Shown piece by piece: positions 36,159-44,701 of a DNA stretch of 64,000 bases. Location of the stretch: assembly GCA_029245245.1 (NCBI GenBank), contig JAQWPT010000033.1, forward strand, positions 186,001-250,000, written 5' to 3'. The stretch is from Phycisphaerales bacterium. Lineage in GTDB: Bacteria; Planctomycetota; Phycisphaerae; Phycisphaerales; SM1A02. The notes under the pieces are model-generated. The model saw nothing but the letters and a program-made list of their open reading frames with translations. It had not been told where the DNA came from and did not search any database. Position 1 is the first letter of the stretch; each line of letters starts with the position of its first letter. Made by a program: the position numbers and the translations under genes.

Positions 36159-37190
36159 TCAACTCTCCTCGAGTTTCCGTTTGGAACGTTCGGCCGGCAG
36201 TTCGCCGCCGGCGATGGAGGCCGTGATGCGCTGCGCGTGCACATGGCAGTTCTCGATGAAGACTCGGAAGCGGTCCTGGGTGCCCGCCGTCGCGGTTCCC
36301 GCGACATGGAGTCCCGGGACATTCGTTTCCATCGTCTGCTCGTTGAACCGGGGAGCATCGGTTGTCGGGTCGGTCTGAATGCCCAGTTCCTTCATGAGGG
36401 TGGGGTCGTGCTCATAGCCGATCATCAGGAGGACGTCATCGATCTCCAATGTGGTCGAGTGGCCGCCGTCCAGTGATTCGAGTGCAACGCTGGCGGCATC
36501 GATGGTGGCGGGAATGGTGCGGGGATGCCCGTGGATGCGTCCTTCCTCGATGAGTGCTTCAAGTTCCGGGCGGATCCAGTACTTGACCCGTTCATGAACT
36601 TCGGCCCCGCGGTAGCTGAGGTGGACCCGGGCCCCGGCTCTCCAGCATCGGACGGCCGCTTCGCAGGCTCCATTGCGACCACCGACGATCAGAACACGGC
36701 GTCCGTGGTACTGGTGCGGATCCCCAAGTTCGTGGCGGACATGGGGGTGGGATTCCCCGGGAATGCCAAGGGTCCGTACACGTCCCATTCCACCGGTCGC
36801 GAGCACGAGATGTCGTGCCGCCATCGACTGGCGGGCGCCGGAGCGAATGCGAACATCGAGAACGAACCCGTCGCCATCGACTCGAGCGGCTTCGACATGG
36901 TGGTATGTCCTGACCTTGAGGTCCAGGGTGTCCACGACCTGCCGCAGGTAGGCAAGGTATTCCTCTCGGGTCGCCTTCTCCTGGGCGATGGTCGGGCAGG
37001 CTATTCCCGCGATTTCAATCCGTTCGGGGGAGGAGAAGAACCGCGTTGCCGGTGGAAACAGGCGATCGATGGTGGCGCCGATCGGGCCGCCATCGAGGAC
37101 GAGGCACTCCGTGCCCGCCCGGCCCAGGTGGGCAGCGATTTCAAGCCCGATGGGCCCAGCCCCGATAATGACCGTGTCATGCCGTTCCAT
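36159..37190 (-). CDS. YpdA-like FAD/NAD(P) thiol-disulfide oxidoreductase
   Basis: A 343-residue flavoprotein with an N-terminal dinucleotide fold (VIIGAGPIGLEIAAHLGRAG) and a second one (VLIVGGRNGACEAAV). The sequence TRFFSSPERIEIAGIACP matches the YpdA family, assigned in Firmicutes as bacillithiol disulfide reductase. It lacks the thioredoxin reductase CxxC. Start ATG at 37190 is preceded by a TATCCT hexamer 7 nt away, so the mRNA may be leaderless. The convergent peroxiredoxin gene suggests a joint role in redox control. Whether this bacterium makes bacillithiol cannot be seen here. Confidence 0.75.
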   Translation of the reverse strand: MERHDTVIIGAGPIGLEIAAHLGRAGTECLVLDGGPIGATIDRLFPPATRFFSSPERIEIAGIACPTIAQEKATREEYLAYLRQVVDTLDLKVRTYHHVEAARVDGDGFVLDVRIRSGARQSMAARHLVLATGGMGRVRTLGIPGESHPHVRHELGDPHQYHGRRVLIVGGRNGACEAAVRCWRAGARVHLSYRGAEVHERVKYWIRPELEALIEEGRIHGHPRTIPATIDAASVALESLDGGHSTTLEIDDVLLMIGYEHDPTLMKELGIQTDPTTDAPRFNEQTMETNVPGLHVAGTATAGTQDRFRVFIENCHVHAQRITASIAGGELPAERSKRKLEES

Positions 37191-37197
37191 GTCTCTC

Positions 37198-37207
37198 AGG
37201 ATAGAAT
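37198..37207. promoter_or_regulatory. overlapping divergent -10 candidates
   Basis: On the minus strand TATCCT (37198-37203) lies 7 nt before the YpdA-like start. On the plus strand TAGAAT (37202-37207) points at the secreted protein gene, with a leader of about 90 nt. The two hexamers overlap by 2 bases, so polymerases would compete. Confidence 0.35.
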
Positions 37208-37232
37208 GAACGGCCGTCCAGTGGTTTGGACG

Positions 37233-37304
37233 ATGGATGATGAGCTTTGCGGCGAATGCAAGATCGCCTGCCCCTGGACGTTGTACATGAGGAGGTCTCC
37301 CTGA
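37233..37304 (+). CDS. possible 23-residue cysteine-rich leader peptide
   Basis: A short ORF starting 19 nt after the predicted transcription start. It encodes MDDELCGECKIACPW and then a basic end; the three cysteines are spaced CxxCxxxC followed by Pro. Its TGA overlaps the ATG of the secreted protein gene (TGATG at 37302-37306), which would couple translation. It could be a regulatory uORF or chance; there is no clear ribosome binding site. Low confidence. Confidence 0.25.
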   Translation: MDDELCGECKIACPWTLYMRRSP

Positions 37305-38848
37305 TGCTTCGATCATTACCCCGTTTGCTTGTTCTTGGTTCCGCGATCCTTGTTGGTGGGCTGGGCTCGGCCCTCGCCCAGTCGCCCGGCGGCGAGGGCG
37401 TGGAAAGACCCCGGAAGACCAGGAATCCTGTCGTGAAACCGCGGCAGGAGCGGGAGGTGAAGGAGGGGCCAGAGGGCTACAAGCAGATGTCGGACGTGGC
37501 CCCGTTGCTGACGTACCGCATCAAGTTCGTCGACATTCCTCTGGTTGCCGAGGAGATGCAACTGGACAAGGGGCAGCAGGAGATACTCGAGCAGATCGTT
37601 GTCGACTACATGGAGCAGTTGGACCAGCAACGCCTTGAGCTTCTGGATCGCATGATCCGTTCCACGGAGGCGTCCAGAAAAGACGATCCTTCCTGGGAGG
37701 TTCGCCAGAAGCAGCGAGCCGCAGTGTCCTCGCGAAACGGCCGTAAGTTCCGTGCCCAGAAGGCCTCCAACATGAGAGCGTCCATGCGGGGAGAACTTGC
37801 CGCTTCGGAGGGGACTGATCCGCTGGTTTCGAATCGCTCGGCGATGCTCAATGCATGGGCTTCGATGCACCAGGAAGAGTGGGAAACGCTGATGGGAAGC
37901 ATCGACGTGATCCGCAATCCCGATCAGCCCGGGCACTGGGAGGCAATCATCCGTTCGCTCCGAAGAAGGAACTCGCCATGGAATGCGAACGTCTACGGAG
38001 AAGGGGTGAATCTCGGTCAGATCATCATGTCCAACTGGGGGCGTGACAACCAGATCATTCCCGGCATTTCAGACGTGCTGACGCAGTACACCATCGAGTA
38101 CGACGACGCGATGGCACACCGCGACGGCGTGATGGTGCAGACGCACCCGGTCATTCTTGATGCAAAGGTCTATCACCACCCCGGCCCATGGCTGCGGTCG
38201 ATTCAGAAGCAGGTTGACGCCCGGGTGGCCATGGCCCGTGTCAACGAGATGTACATCGATCTGATCGCCAGTGACATGCCCGAGCAGGATGCGGAGCGGT
38301 TCAGGCAGCTCGCCTGGAAGAAGATGTATCCGGATATCTACATGACGAACCAGTTCGAGCATCTCGTGGAGCACCTGCGTTCGTACTCCAAGACATATGG
38401 CCTTACTGAGGATCAGTTGCTGAAAATCGACACCATCGAGGACCAGTACTACAACGAACTCGGCCCTCTGCGTGAACGTCGAGTCAAGGTTGTCAGGGTG
38501 GCCGATCCGAGACGCCTCATGAACAGGGCGGAATCAGAGGCCATGATGAAATGCTATGGGCTCATGGATTCGCTGAATCTCGAGGAGGACAAGATTCTCA
38601 TCGAGCGAAATGAGCTCAAGCAACAGTACCTGGACATGGACAAGGAATACCTCGGGCAGATCAAGGATGTCATTTCAGAAGAGTTCTTCGAGACTCTTCC
38701 TGCCGTCGCCTACCGGCCAGGCAGGGGTGACATGTCCCGGTCGCCGGTGAAGGACTCCAATCCCGATGCCCCGGTCGTGTACCTCAAGGGCCCCGGCGAC
38801 GGGGGACGGGCCGTGACCGGTCGTGCCAGCAGTGAAAATAATCCCTGA
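37304..38848 (+). CDS. secreted protein of unknown function, paralogue A
   Basis: A 514-residue protein with a Sec signal peptide (LRSLPRLLVLGSAILVGGLGSALAQ). The mature part is mostly helical and charged. The segment RIKFVDIPLVAEEMQLDKGQQEILEQIVVDYMEQLD corresponds to FTPADLPLIIEVIKLDDGQ in the next protein, so the two are related. No enzyme motif is visible; repeated Met/Glu/Arg-rich helices suggest a periplasmic scaffold or heat-stable binding protein. AGGAGG lies 8 nt before the ATG. The next gene starts on the A of its TGA. Confidence 0.7.
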   Translation: MLRSLPRLLVLGSAILVGGLGSALAQSPGGEGVERPRKTRNPVVKPRQEREVKEGPEGYKQMSDVAPLLTYRIKFVDIPLVAEEMQLDKGQQEILEQIVVDYMEQLDQQRLELLDRMIRSTEASRKDDPSWEVRQKQRAAVSSRNGRKFRAQKASNMRASMRGELAASEGTDPLVSNRSAMLNAWASMHQEEWETLMGSIDVIRNPDQPGHWEAIIRSLRRRNSPWNANVYGEGVNLGQIIMSNWGRDNQIIPGISDVLTQYTIEYDDAMAHRDGVMVQTHPVILDAKVYHHPGPWLRSIQKQVDARVAMARVNEMYIDLIASDMPEQDAERFRQLAWKKMYPDIYMTNQFEHLVEHLRSYSKTYGLTEDQLLKIDTIEDQYYNELGPLRERRVKVVRVADPRRLMNRAESEAMMKCYGLMDSLNLEEDKILIERNELKQQYLDMDKEYLGQIKDVISEEFFETLPAVAYRPGRGDMSRSPVKDSNPDAPVVYLKGPGDGGRAVTGRASSENNP

Positions 38849-40446
38849 TGCTGCGAAGTCCGGTCATCTTTCGCCTCATTCTTGCTGTTGCATGCCTCGG
38901 CATGTCTCCATGCGCCCAGGCGCAGTCTCGAGGGCGGCCTCCTTCATCGGCCGGTGAGCGAGCGGCCTACGGGGATCGGTCCGGTCGATCCGTGGACATC
39001 GACTACGCGATGCTTCCATCATTCACGCCTGCGGACCTGCCGCTGATCATCGAAGTCATCAAGCTGGATGACGGCCAGTCGCTGGTCGTCGAGACGCTGC
39101 TGGACGACTATGTATCCAGTTTCAGCGATGCATCGCAGGCTGTTCGTGTCCAGTTGCAGGATGCTCGCCCCGGTTCAATCAGCGGTGAAACGCTTGAGGG
39201 CATGCAGCGTGGGCGAAGCGCGATGGACCGCCAGGTCGAGGTGATGCGAAAGACCCTGTCCGATCGGATCAGGGATGCCGAGACCTCCCAGGAGCGAGCC
39301 CGCATCCGCGAGGAGTTCACTCGTGAGATGTCCGAGTTCATGAAGCAGCAGGATGCCGTCACCGAAATCACCGGTGATTCCAGCCAGTGGTCCGACTTTC
39401 TCCAGAAGCAGTCTGAAATTCTTCGAACATGGAACGAGCGTCGTCGGGAAATCGATGACGAGTTCGTCGGCGCGATCCAGATCGTCCTTGAACCCGACCA
39501 GGTCGAGTCATGGAAGCAGGCACGGGCGTCCATCCGCCGCCGCATCGAGTTGTCACGAGGGCGACTCGAGGGCGAGCGCATGGACATGATCGGCCGATTC
39601 AATGAACTCGTTCCTGCGGGAGAGCTTCGTACGAGGATTCTCCCCACCCTCAATGCCTATGAGATGGAGCTTGATGGTGCGTTGTCCGCCCGTCATGCGT
39701 TCTTGCTCGAGGCGGGGCCGGTTCTGTCCGAGGTACTGCGCAGCGGTGACTGGTCGCGGATGCAGGCTGTCATCCAGGAAGAAGCGGTCGTTCGCACACG
39801 GGTGCGTGATCTGCACGTTGCAACGTTCGATGTGCTGACCAATGTCCTGCCCGAGCCGCTGCGGTTGCAGTTGCTGGCTGAAGTCCACCGTGAGTTCAAC
39901 AGCAGCATCTGGAGCAAGGGACGGTTCGAGCGAGCGGTCGACGCAGCCATGGCGAGGGAGGACGTGACCGATTCGGAGCGAGCCAGGCTCGAGTCGCTGC
40001 TCGCCACCTGCATGACCGGCATCGACGAGATCCGTGCCCAGCAGGATTCCCTGGCTCGAGAACTTGCACCCCAGCGATGGATCCATGAGGAAACCAGGGG
40101 ATGGTCCCGGTCGTTCTCCGATATCCAATTCGATTCGAAGTTGGACAATGCTCGCACCAATGAACTGAACCGTCTTCGCAAGGAAGCCGAGGAGGGCTGC
40201 ATGGCGCTTCTCAGGGAACTGCTCGGTGAAGAGCGGTACAAGCAGATTCCAGGGGCGAGATCGACTCCGGCTCGCGGGGCCGAGCCCCGGCAGCAGAGTG
40301 ACCGGCAGCAGGAAGCGCAGCGTCGGCGTGACGAACTCTACAAGCGGTTCGACACTGATGGGAATGGGCGACTGGATTCGGATGAGCGGCAGCGGATGCG
40401 CGAGGTGTTGATGCGTGATCAACGAGAGGGACGAGGCAATCCCTGA
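38848..40446 (+). CDS. secreted protein of unknown function, paralogue B, with EF-hand
   Basis: A 532-residue protein, signal peptide MLRSPVIFRLILAVACLG ending at AQA. It has the same DLPLIIEVIKLDDGQ block as its upstream neighbour, long coiled-coil-like helices (about residues 90-230), and a C-terminal EF-hand type loop FDTDGNGRLDSDE that should bind calcium (about residue 510). The upstream paralogue lacks this loop. No catalytic motif is seen. The gene is coupled to paralogue A by TGATG and ends one base from the convergent rlmN. Confidence 0.7.
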   Translation: MLRSPVIFRLILAVACLGMSPCAQAQSRGRPPSSAGERAAYGDRSGRSVDIDYAMLPSFTPADLPLIIEVIKLDDGQSLVVETLLDDYVSSFSDASQAVRVQLQDARPGSISGETLEGMQRGRSAMDRQVEVMRKTLSDRIRDAETSQERARIREEFTREMSEFMKQQDAVTEITGDSSQWSDFLQKQSEILRTWNERRREIDDEFVGAIQIVLEPDQVESWKQARASIRRRIELSRGRLEGERMDMIGRFNELVPAGELRTRILPTLNAYEMELDGALSARHAFLLEAGPVLSEVLRSGDWSRMQAVIQEEAVVRTRVRDLHVATFDVLTNVLPEPLRLQLLAEVHREFNSSIWSKGRFERAVDAAMAREDVTDSERARLESLLATCMTGIDEIRAQQDSLARELAPQRWIHEETRGWSRSFSDIQFDSKLDNARTNELNRLRKEAEEGCMALLRELLGEERYKQIPGARSTPARGAEPRQQSDRQQEAQRRRDELYKRFDTDGNGRLDSDERQRMREVLMRDQREGRGNP

Positions 40447-40447
40447 G

Positions 40448-41500
40448 TCAGTGTTCGATTCGACGGCGCTTCCGGATGTGCTCGTTGCCGAGCTGGCCAC
40501 ACGCAGCCATCAATGATCGACCCTGTGTCACCCTTCGGTGGACGGTCAGGCCTGCTTCGCGAAGCGAGGTGACGAACTCGTCAACGGCGGCATTCTCGGG
40601 CGCAGGCCAGGGAGAGTCCCGTCTCGGGTTGTAGGGGATCACGTTGATTCTGGCCGGCAGGGAGCCAACCCATCGAGCAAGCTCGGTTGCCGCGGTGGTG
40701 GTGTCGTTGACGCCGGGAATCAGGACGTATTCCAGGAGCAGTGGTCCCGGGTGCACCCTGCACCACTGGGACAGGGTGTCGTGCAGTGCCGCCATGTTCA
40801 TGGCTCGGTTCAGTGGCATGATGCGGCTGCGCGTCTCGTCGTCGGGGGCGTTGATGGAGATTGCCAGTCGAAGCCGGCTGCATTCGGAGTTGGATATGAA
40901 CTCGGACAGTCGCTGGATTCCATCGAGGCGACCAACGGTCGAGACCGAGATCCGCGCCGAGGAGAGGGACGGGCCCCGCCGGTCGGTCAGGATGCGGATC
41001 GCCATGATGACGGACTCGACGTTGTCGAGCGGTTCGCCCATGCCCATGAACACGATGTTTCGGATCTCGTGTCCCAGGGTGTGGGTGGCGACATGCCATT
41101 GCAGGAGTATCTCTTCCGTGGTGAGGTTGCGGAGCAGGCCCATCTGGGCCGTTTCGCAGAACTCGCACCCCATGGCACATCCGACCTGTGATGACAGGCA
41201 CAGGGTGTGGCGGAGCCGGCCTTCCTTGCCGACCAGGGGCAGCACGACTGATTCGGTTTCAAGCCCGTCTGGAAGGCGAATGAGGAACTTGGTGGTGCCA
41301 TCGGGATCCGCCACCGTCTGAATGTCGATGGATTCTGAGATCGAGGCCGGGAGCATCCCGTTTCGCATGCACTCGACCCATTCCCGCCGGGAGTCGGCAA
41401 CGGGGGTTCCGTTGGACAGTCCGAGGGCCTCCCAGCATGCACTGGTATGCCCGAGGGGGGTGTCAAGCCGTGGCGGATTGTCGAGGATCTGAAGGGCCAT
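40448..41500 (-). CDS. rlmN: RlmN-family radical SAM rRNA methyltransferase
   Basis: A 350-residue enzyme expected to methylate C2 of A2503 in 23S rRNA and A37 of some tRNAs. The cluster cysteines are in CAMGCEFC (Cys108, 112, 115), and GMGEPLDN and AACGQLG (Cys334, the methyl-carrying cysteine) match RlmN. The N-terminal accessory domain is short compared with E. coli RlmN. Cfr is a related alternative. Start ATG at 41500 follows TAGGCT by 8 nt, suggesting a leaderless mRNA. Confidence 0.85.
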   Translation of the reverse strand: MALQILDNPPRLDTPLGHTSACWEALGLSNGTPVADSRREWVECMRNGMLPASISESIDIQTVADPDGTTKFLIRLPDGLETESVVLPLVGKEGRLRHTLCLSSQVGCAMGCEFCETAQMGLLRNLTTEEILLQWHVATHTLGHEIRNIVFMGMGEPLDNVESVIMAIRILTDRRGPSLSSARISVSTVGRLDGIQRLSEFISNSECSRLRLAISINAPDDETRSRIMPLNRAMNMAALHDTLSQWCRVHPGPLLLEYVLIPGVNDTTTAATELARWVGSLPARINVIPYNPRRDSPWPAPENAAVDEFVTSLREAGLTVHRRVTQGRSLMAACGQLGNEHIRKRRRIEH

Positions 41501-41508
41501 GACCCCTC

Positions 41509-41514
41509 AGCCTA
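41509..41514 (-). promoter_or_regulatory. candidate extended -10 of leaderless rlmN mRNA
   Basis: TGC-TAGGCT on the minus strand ends 8 nt before the rlmN start codon, so the transcript would start within 2 nt of the ATG. Confidence 0.4.
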
Positions 41515-41548
41515 GCACGGCATGCGACCGGGGTGCCACCGGGAGCGA

Positions 41549-41554
41549 TACAAT
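41549..41554 (+). promoter_or_regulatory. candidate -10 element of tdh-kbl
   Basis: TACAAT would start transcription near 41561. The 20-nt leader then contains GAGGAGA about 8 nt before the tdh ATG at 41581. Confidence 0.4.
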
Positions 41555-41580
41555 GCCGTGACCAGAGGAGATCTCCCCGC

Positions 41581-42615
41581 ATGAGCATGGATCCATCAAA
41601 GCGAACTGTTCTGCTGACCGGGGCTGCCGGCGAAATCGGCCACGGCCTCGTGCATGGTCTGCGCAGCCACGACGACATTCGGATCATCGCTACGGATCTG
41701 AAGGAGATCCCCGAGGAGACCAGGTCCCTCTGTGACGAGGTGCATGTCGGGGATGTCTGCGACGAGGGATTGATGCAGCAGTTGATCGCGATGCACGAGG
41801 TGACGGACATCTATCACCTGGCAGCACTGCTTTCCACGCGGGCCGAGCATGTCCCCGAGGTGGCCCATGAGGTCAATGTCGGTGGAACCTGGAACCTGCT
41901 GAAACTGGCTGCGGCCCACTCGGCCTCTCATGGAGAGTCGGTCCGGTTCGTCCTTCCAAGTACGATCGCGATCTACGGCCTTGACGGGCCGGAGCACAAG
42001 CAACGTGTCGGCAAGGTCGTCGAAGGGGAGTTCAATCTGCCCAAGACGATCTACGGTGCGAACAAGCTCTACTGCGAGCACCTTGGCCGGTACTACTCGC
42101 GGCACTACCGCCGGCTCGCCGACGACCGTGGTTCAGCTCGGATCGACTTCCGCAGCCTTCGGCTGCCCGGCGTGATCGCAGCGGAAACCAAGCCGACCGG
42201 TGGAACGAGTGACTATGTTCCGGAGATGATCCATGCCGCTGCCACGGGGCAGCCATGCGTCTGCTTCGTGCGTCCAACCACGCGCATTCCCTGGATGACC
42301 ATGCCCGAATGCGTCCAGTCGCTGCTGGACATTGGTCGCATGGAACGCGATCGAATGAGCCAGTCGGTCTACAACGTCGCCTCCTTCAGCGCCACGGCCG
42401 GCGAGGTTGCCGACATCCTGCGCATGCACTTTCCAGATGCACGCATCGAGTTCGAGCCCGATGAGAACCGGCAGGCCATCGTGGATTCATGGCCGGGCGA
42501 TGTCGACATCAGTTGCGCGAATACGGACTGGAACTACTCGCCACGATGGAATCTTGAAGAGGCCTTCGAGCACTACATCGTGCCGAGCATTCGAACACAC
42601 TACGCACAGGCCTGA
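41581..42615 (+). CDS. tdh: L-threonine 3-dehydrogenase, short-chain (epimerase-like) type
   Basis: A 344-residue NAD-dependent Rossmann enzyme with LLTGAAGEIGHGL at the N-terminus, the YxxxK pair in IYGANKLYCE and the family sequence LRLPGVIAAETKPTGGTSDY. The SDR-type threonine dehydrogenases share this GGTTDY-like motif. It would oxidise L-threonine to 2-amino-3-ketobutyrate. Immediately downstream is kbl, which consumes that product; this context makes the substrate assignment much safer than sequence alone. Confidence 0.87.
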   Translation: MSMDPSKRTVLLTGAAGEIGHGLVHGLRSHDDIRIIATDLKEIPEETRSLCDEVHVGDVCDEGLMQQLIAMHEVTDIYHLAALLSTRAEHVPEVAHEVNVGGTWNLLKLAAAHSASHGESVRFVLPSTIAIYGLDGPEHKQRVGKVVEGEFNLPKTIYGANKLYCEHLGRYYSRHYRRLADDRGSARIDFRSLRLPGVIAAETKPTGGTSDYVPEMIHAAATGQPCVCFVRPTTRIPWMTMPECVQSLLDIGRMERDRMSQSVYNVASFSATAGEVADILRMHFPDARIEFEPDENRQAIVDSWPGDVDISCANTDWNYSPRWNLEEAFEHYIVPSIRTHYAQA

Positions 42616-42625
42616 GGGTGAACCG

Positions 42626-43855
42626 ATGACCACGACCGGCATTGATGGATCAGCATTGTTTCAGCAGCGGACAGGCGCCGTGCTCGGCGAGCTTGCCGCG
42701 ACCGGACAGCTCAAGCACCTCCAGGTGATCGAGGGGCCAATGGGGCCACGAATCACCCTGCGTGGCAAGGGGGATGTGGACTGCTTCTGCTCCAACAACT
42801 ACCTGGGGCTCGCCAACCATCCCGACGTGGTCGAGGCCGGGCTCGAGGGACTTCGTCGCTACGGAGCCGGGACCGCCTCGGTTCGGTTCATCTGCGGCAC
42901 CTTCGAGCCGCACGAGCGACTGGAGCGGACGATCGCCGACATGCTCGGCGTCGATGCCAGTTACACCTTCGTGTCGTGCTGGACTGCATCCGAGGCCCTG
43001 TTTCCGACCCTGTGCGATCCGGGCGACATGATCATCTCCGATGCGTTGAATCATGCCTGCATCATCGATGCGATGCGGCTGACCACGGTCATCAAGAAGG
43101 GGGTGCACAAGGCGGTCTACAAGCACTCCGACATGGATGATCTTCGCCGGGTCCTTTCTGCTGCCAGGCAGAATCCGGAAGTCACCGGAGTCCTGTGGGT
43201 GGTCACCGACGGAGTCTTCTCGATGGAAGGTGATCTTGGCCGGCTTCCGGACTTGCGAGCATTGTGCGATGAGTTCGGTGCGATGCTGGTGGTCGATGAT
43301 TCCCACGGTACCGGGGTGATGGGGGAGACCGGTCGAGGTACGCACGAGTACTGGGGCATGAAGGGTACGGACATCGACCTGTTCACGGGTACGCTTGGCA
43401 AGGCTCTTGGCGGCGGTGCCGGTGGCTACATCGCGGGATCGCAGGCGGCGATCGACCTGATCGTCCAGCGAGGCCGCCCCACCCTCTTTTCAAATGCACT
43501 TCCAGTGACCGTGGCCTGCAGCGCCACGAAGGCCATCGAACTGCTTGTCAATGAACCCGAGCGGGTCGCCACCCTGCGTGCGAACGTGGCCGCAGCCCGG
43601 GAAGGAATCCGCGAGGTAGGCTTCGAGGTCCTGGAATCGCCCACGGCAATCTGCCCCATCATCGTTGGCAAGACGGCCACGGCAATCAGCATGAGCAACC
43701 GGCTGCTGGAACTTGGCGTCTTCGCCATCGGGTTCGGCTACCCGGTAGTGCCGGAAGGGGAGGCTCGCATTCGTGTGCAGATATCAGCAGCTCACGAGCC
43801 CGAGCACATCGACCGCCTCATCGAGGCGCTGCGGACGCTCAAGGCCGAGCACTGA
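42626..43855 (+). CDS. kbl: 2-amino-3-ketobutyrate CoA ligase (glycine C-acetyltransferase)
   Basis: A 409-residue PLP enzyme of the alpha-oxoamine synthase family. It shows FCSNNYLGLANHP, GAGTASVRFICGT, VVDDSHGTGVMG and the PLP-lysine block DLFTGTLGKALGGG. With tdh it converts threonine to glycine and acetyl-CoA. The gap to tdh is 10 nt. Its stop is part of TGATCA, shared exactly with the stop of the convergent btpA gene. Confidence 0.92.
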   Translation: MTTTGIDGSALFQQRTGAVLGELAATGQLKHLQVIEGPMGPRITLRGKGDVDCFCSNNYLGLANHPDVVEAGLEGLRRYGAGTASVRFICGTFEPHERLERTIADMLGVDASYTFVSCWTASEALFPTLCDPGDMIISDALNHACIIDAMRLTTVIKKGVHKAVYKHSDMDDLRRVLSAARQNPEVTGVLWVVTDGVFSMEGDLGRLPDLRALCDEFGAMLVVDDSHGTGVMGETGRGTHEYWGMKGTDIDLFTGTLGKALGGGAGGYIAGSQAAIDLIVQRGRPTLFSNALPVTVACSATKAIELLVNEPERVATLRANVAAAREGIREVGFEVLESPTAICPIIVGKTATAISMSNRLLELGVFAIGFGYPVVPEGEARIRVQISAAHEPEHIDRLIEALRTLKAEH

Positions 43856-44701
43856 TCAGGGACGTACGTGTTCGAACCGTTCCAGCAGTCCTGGTTCCAT
43901 CTCATTGCGCCAGTCGCCCTTGCGCTTCAGCGCAGAGCCCACGATCAATGCGTCGGCATTGTCGAAGAGGTTCGGAGCTGATTGGGCCGTGACACCGGAG
44001 CCAACGCACAGTGGGAGTTGAACGGCCTTGCGTGCCGATTCCAGATCTCCCGTGCGGATGGAGGAGCCGGTGGTCTTCCCGGTCAGCACCAGTCCGTCGG
44101 CGAGGCAGTAGTCGGCGGCGCAGGCATGGTCCCAGGTGTCGCAGTCGGATGTGATCGCGTGCGAGGAGTGCTTCTTCTGGATGTCCGCCAGGATGGCGAT
44201 GTGCTCGGCGTCGATCTGCCTGCGGTAGCGAAGCAGGGGGCCGGCATCGGCGTCCTCGAAGATCCCCTCGTCGGCAACGGATGCGAACACGAACCCCTCG
44301 GCCCGGATGTACTGGGCATTGCAGGCCAGGGCGACGGAGATCGCTGCACGGTTGTCGCCGGCAAGCACCTGGATGCCCAGCGGGGCTTCGTGATCGGTCC
44401 GGATGACGCGGGCCACGGCGGTCATTGCGGCCACGACTTCGGGCCCGACGTGCCGGCGCATGTACGGACGATCATGGGTGTTCTCGATCAGCAGGGAGTC
44501 GAACCCGGCATTGCGAAGCATTTCTGCTTCACGGGAAGCCCGGTCGATCACCTCCTGCAGCGAGTCGCATCCCATCGGGGAGCCGGGCAGGGGGAGCAGA
44601 TGAATCATGCCCACGAGGGCCTTGTCCACGCCGAAGATCTCTCGGGTGGTCATTCGAGAGCCACGATGGGCGGCCTCGGAACGTGGTGCAGGTCGTGTCA
44701 T
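43856..44701 (-). CDS. btpA: BtpA/SgcQ family TIM-barrel protein
   Basis: A 281-residue protein with KALVGMIHLLPLPGSP, LIENTHDRPY and the C-terminal phosphate-binding ADALIVGSALKRKG of the BtpA family. BtpA stabilises photosystem I in cyanobacteria, but family members in non-phototrophs have no proven role, and SgcQ is found in sugar operons. Start ATG at 44701 overlaps the upstream peptidase stop (ATGA); ATG at 44653 is an alternative. Co-translation with an S9 peptidase is unexplained. Confidence 0.8.
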   Translation of the reverse strand: MTRPAPRSEAAHRGSRMTTREIFGVDKALVGMIHLLPLPGSPMGCDSLQEVIDRASREAEMLRNAGFDSLLIENTHDRPYMRRHVGPEVVAAMTAVARVIRTDHEAPLGIQVLAGDNRAAISVALACNAQYIRAEGFVFASVADEGIFEDADAGPLLRYRRQIDAEHIAILADIQKKHSSHAITSDCDTWDHACAADYCLADGLVLTGKTTGSSIRTGDLESARKAVQLPLCVGSGVTAQSAPNLFDNADALIVGSALKRKGDWRNEMEPGLLERFEHVRP

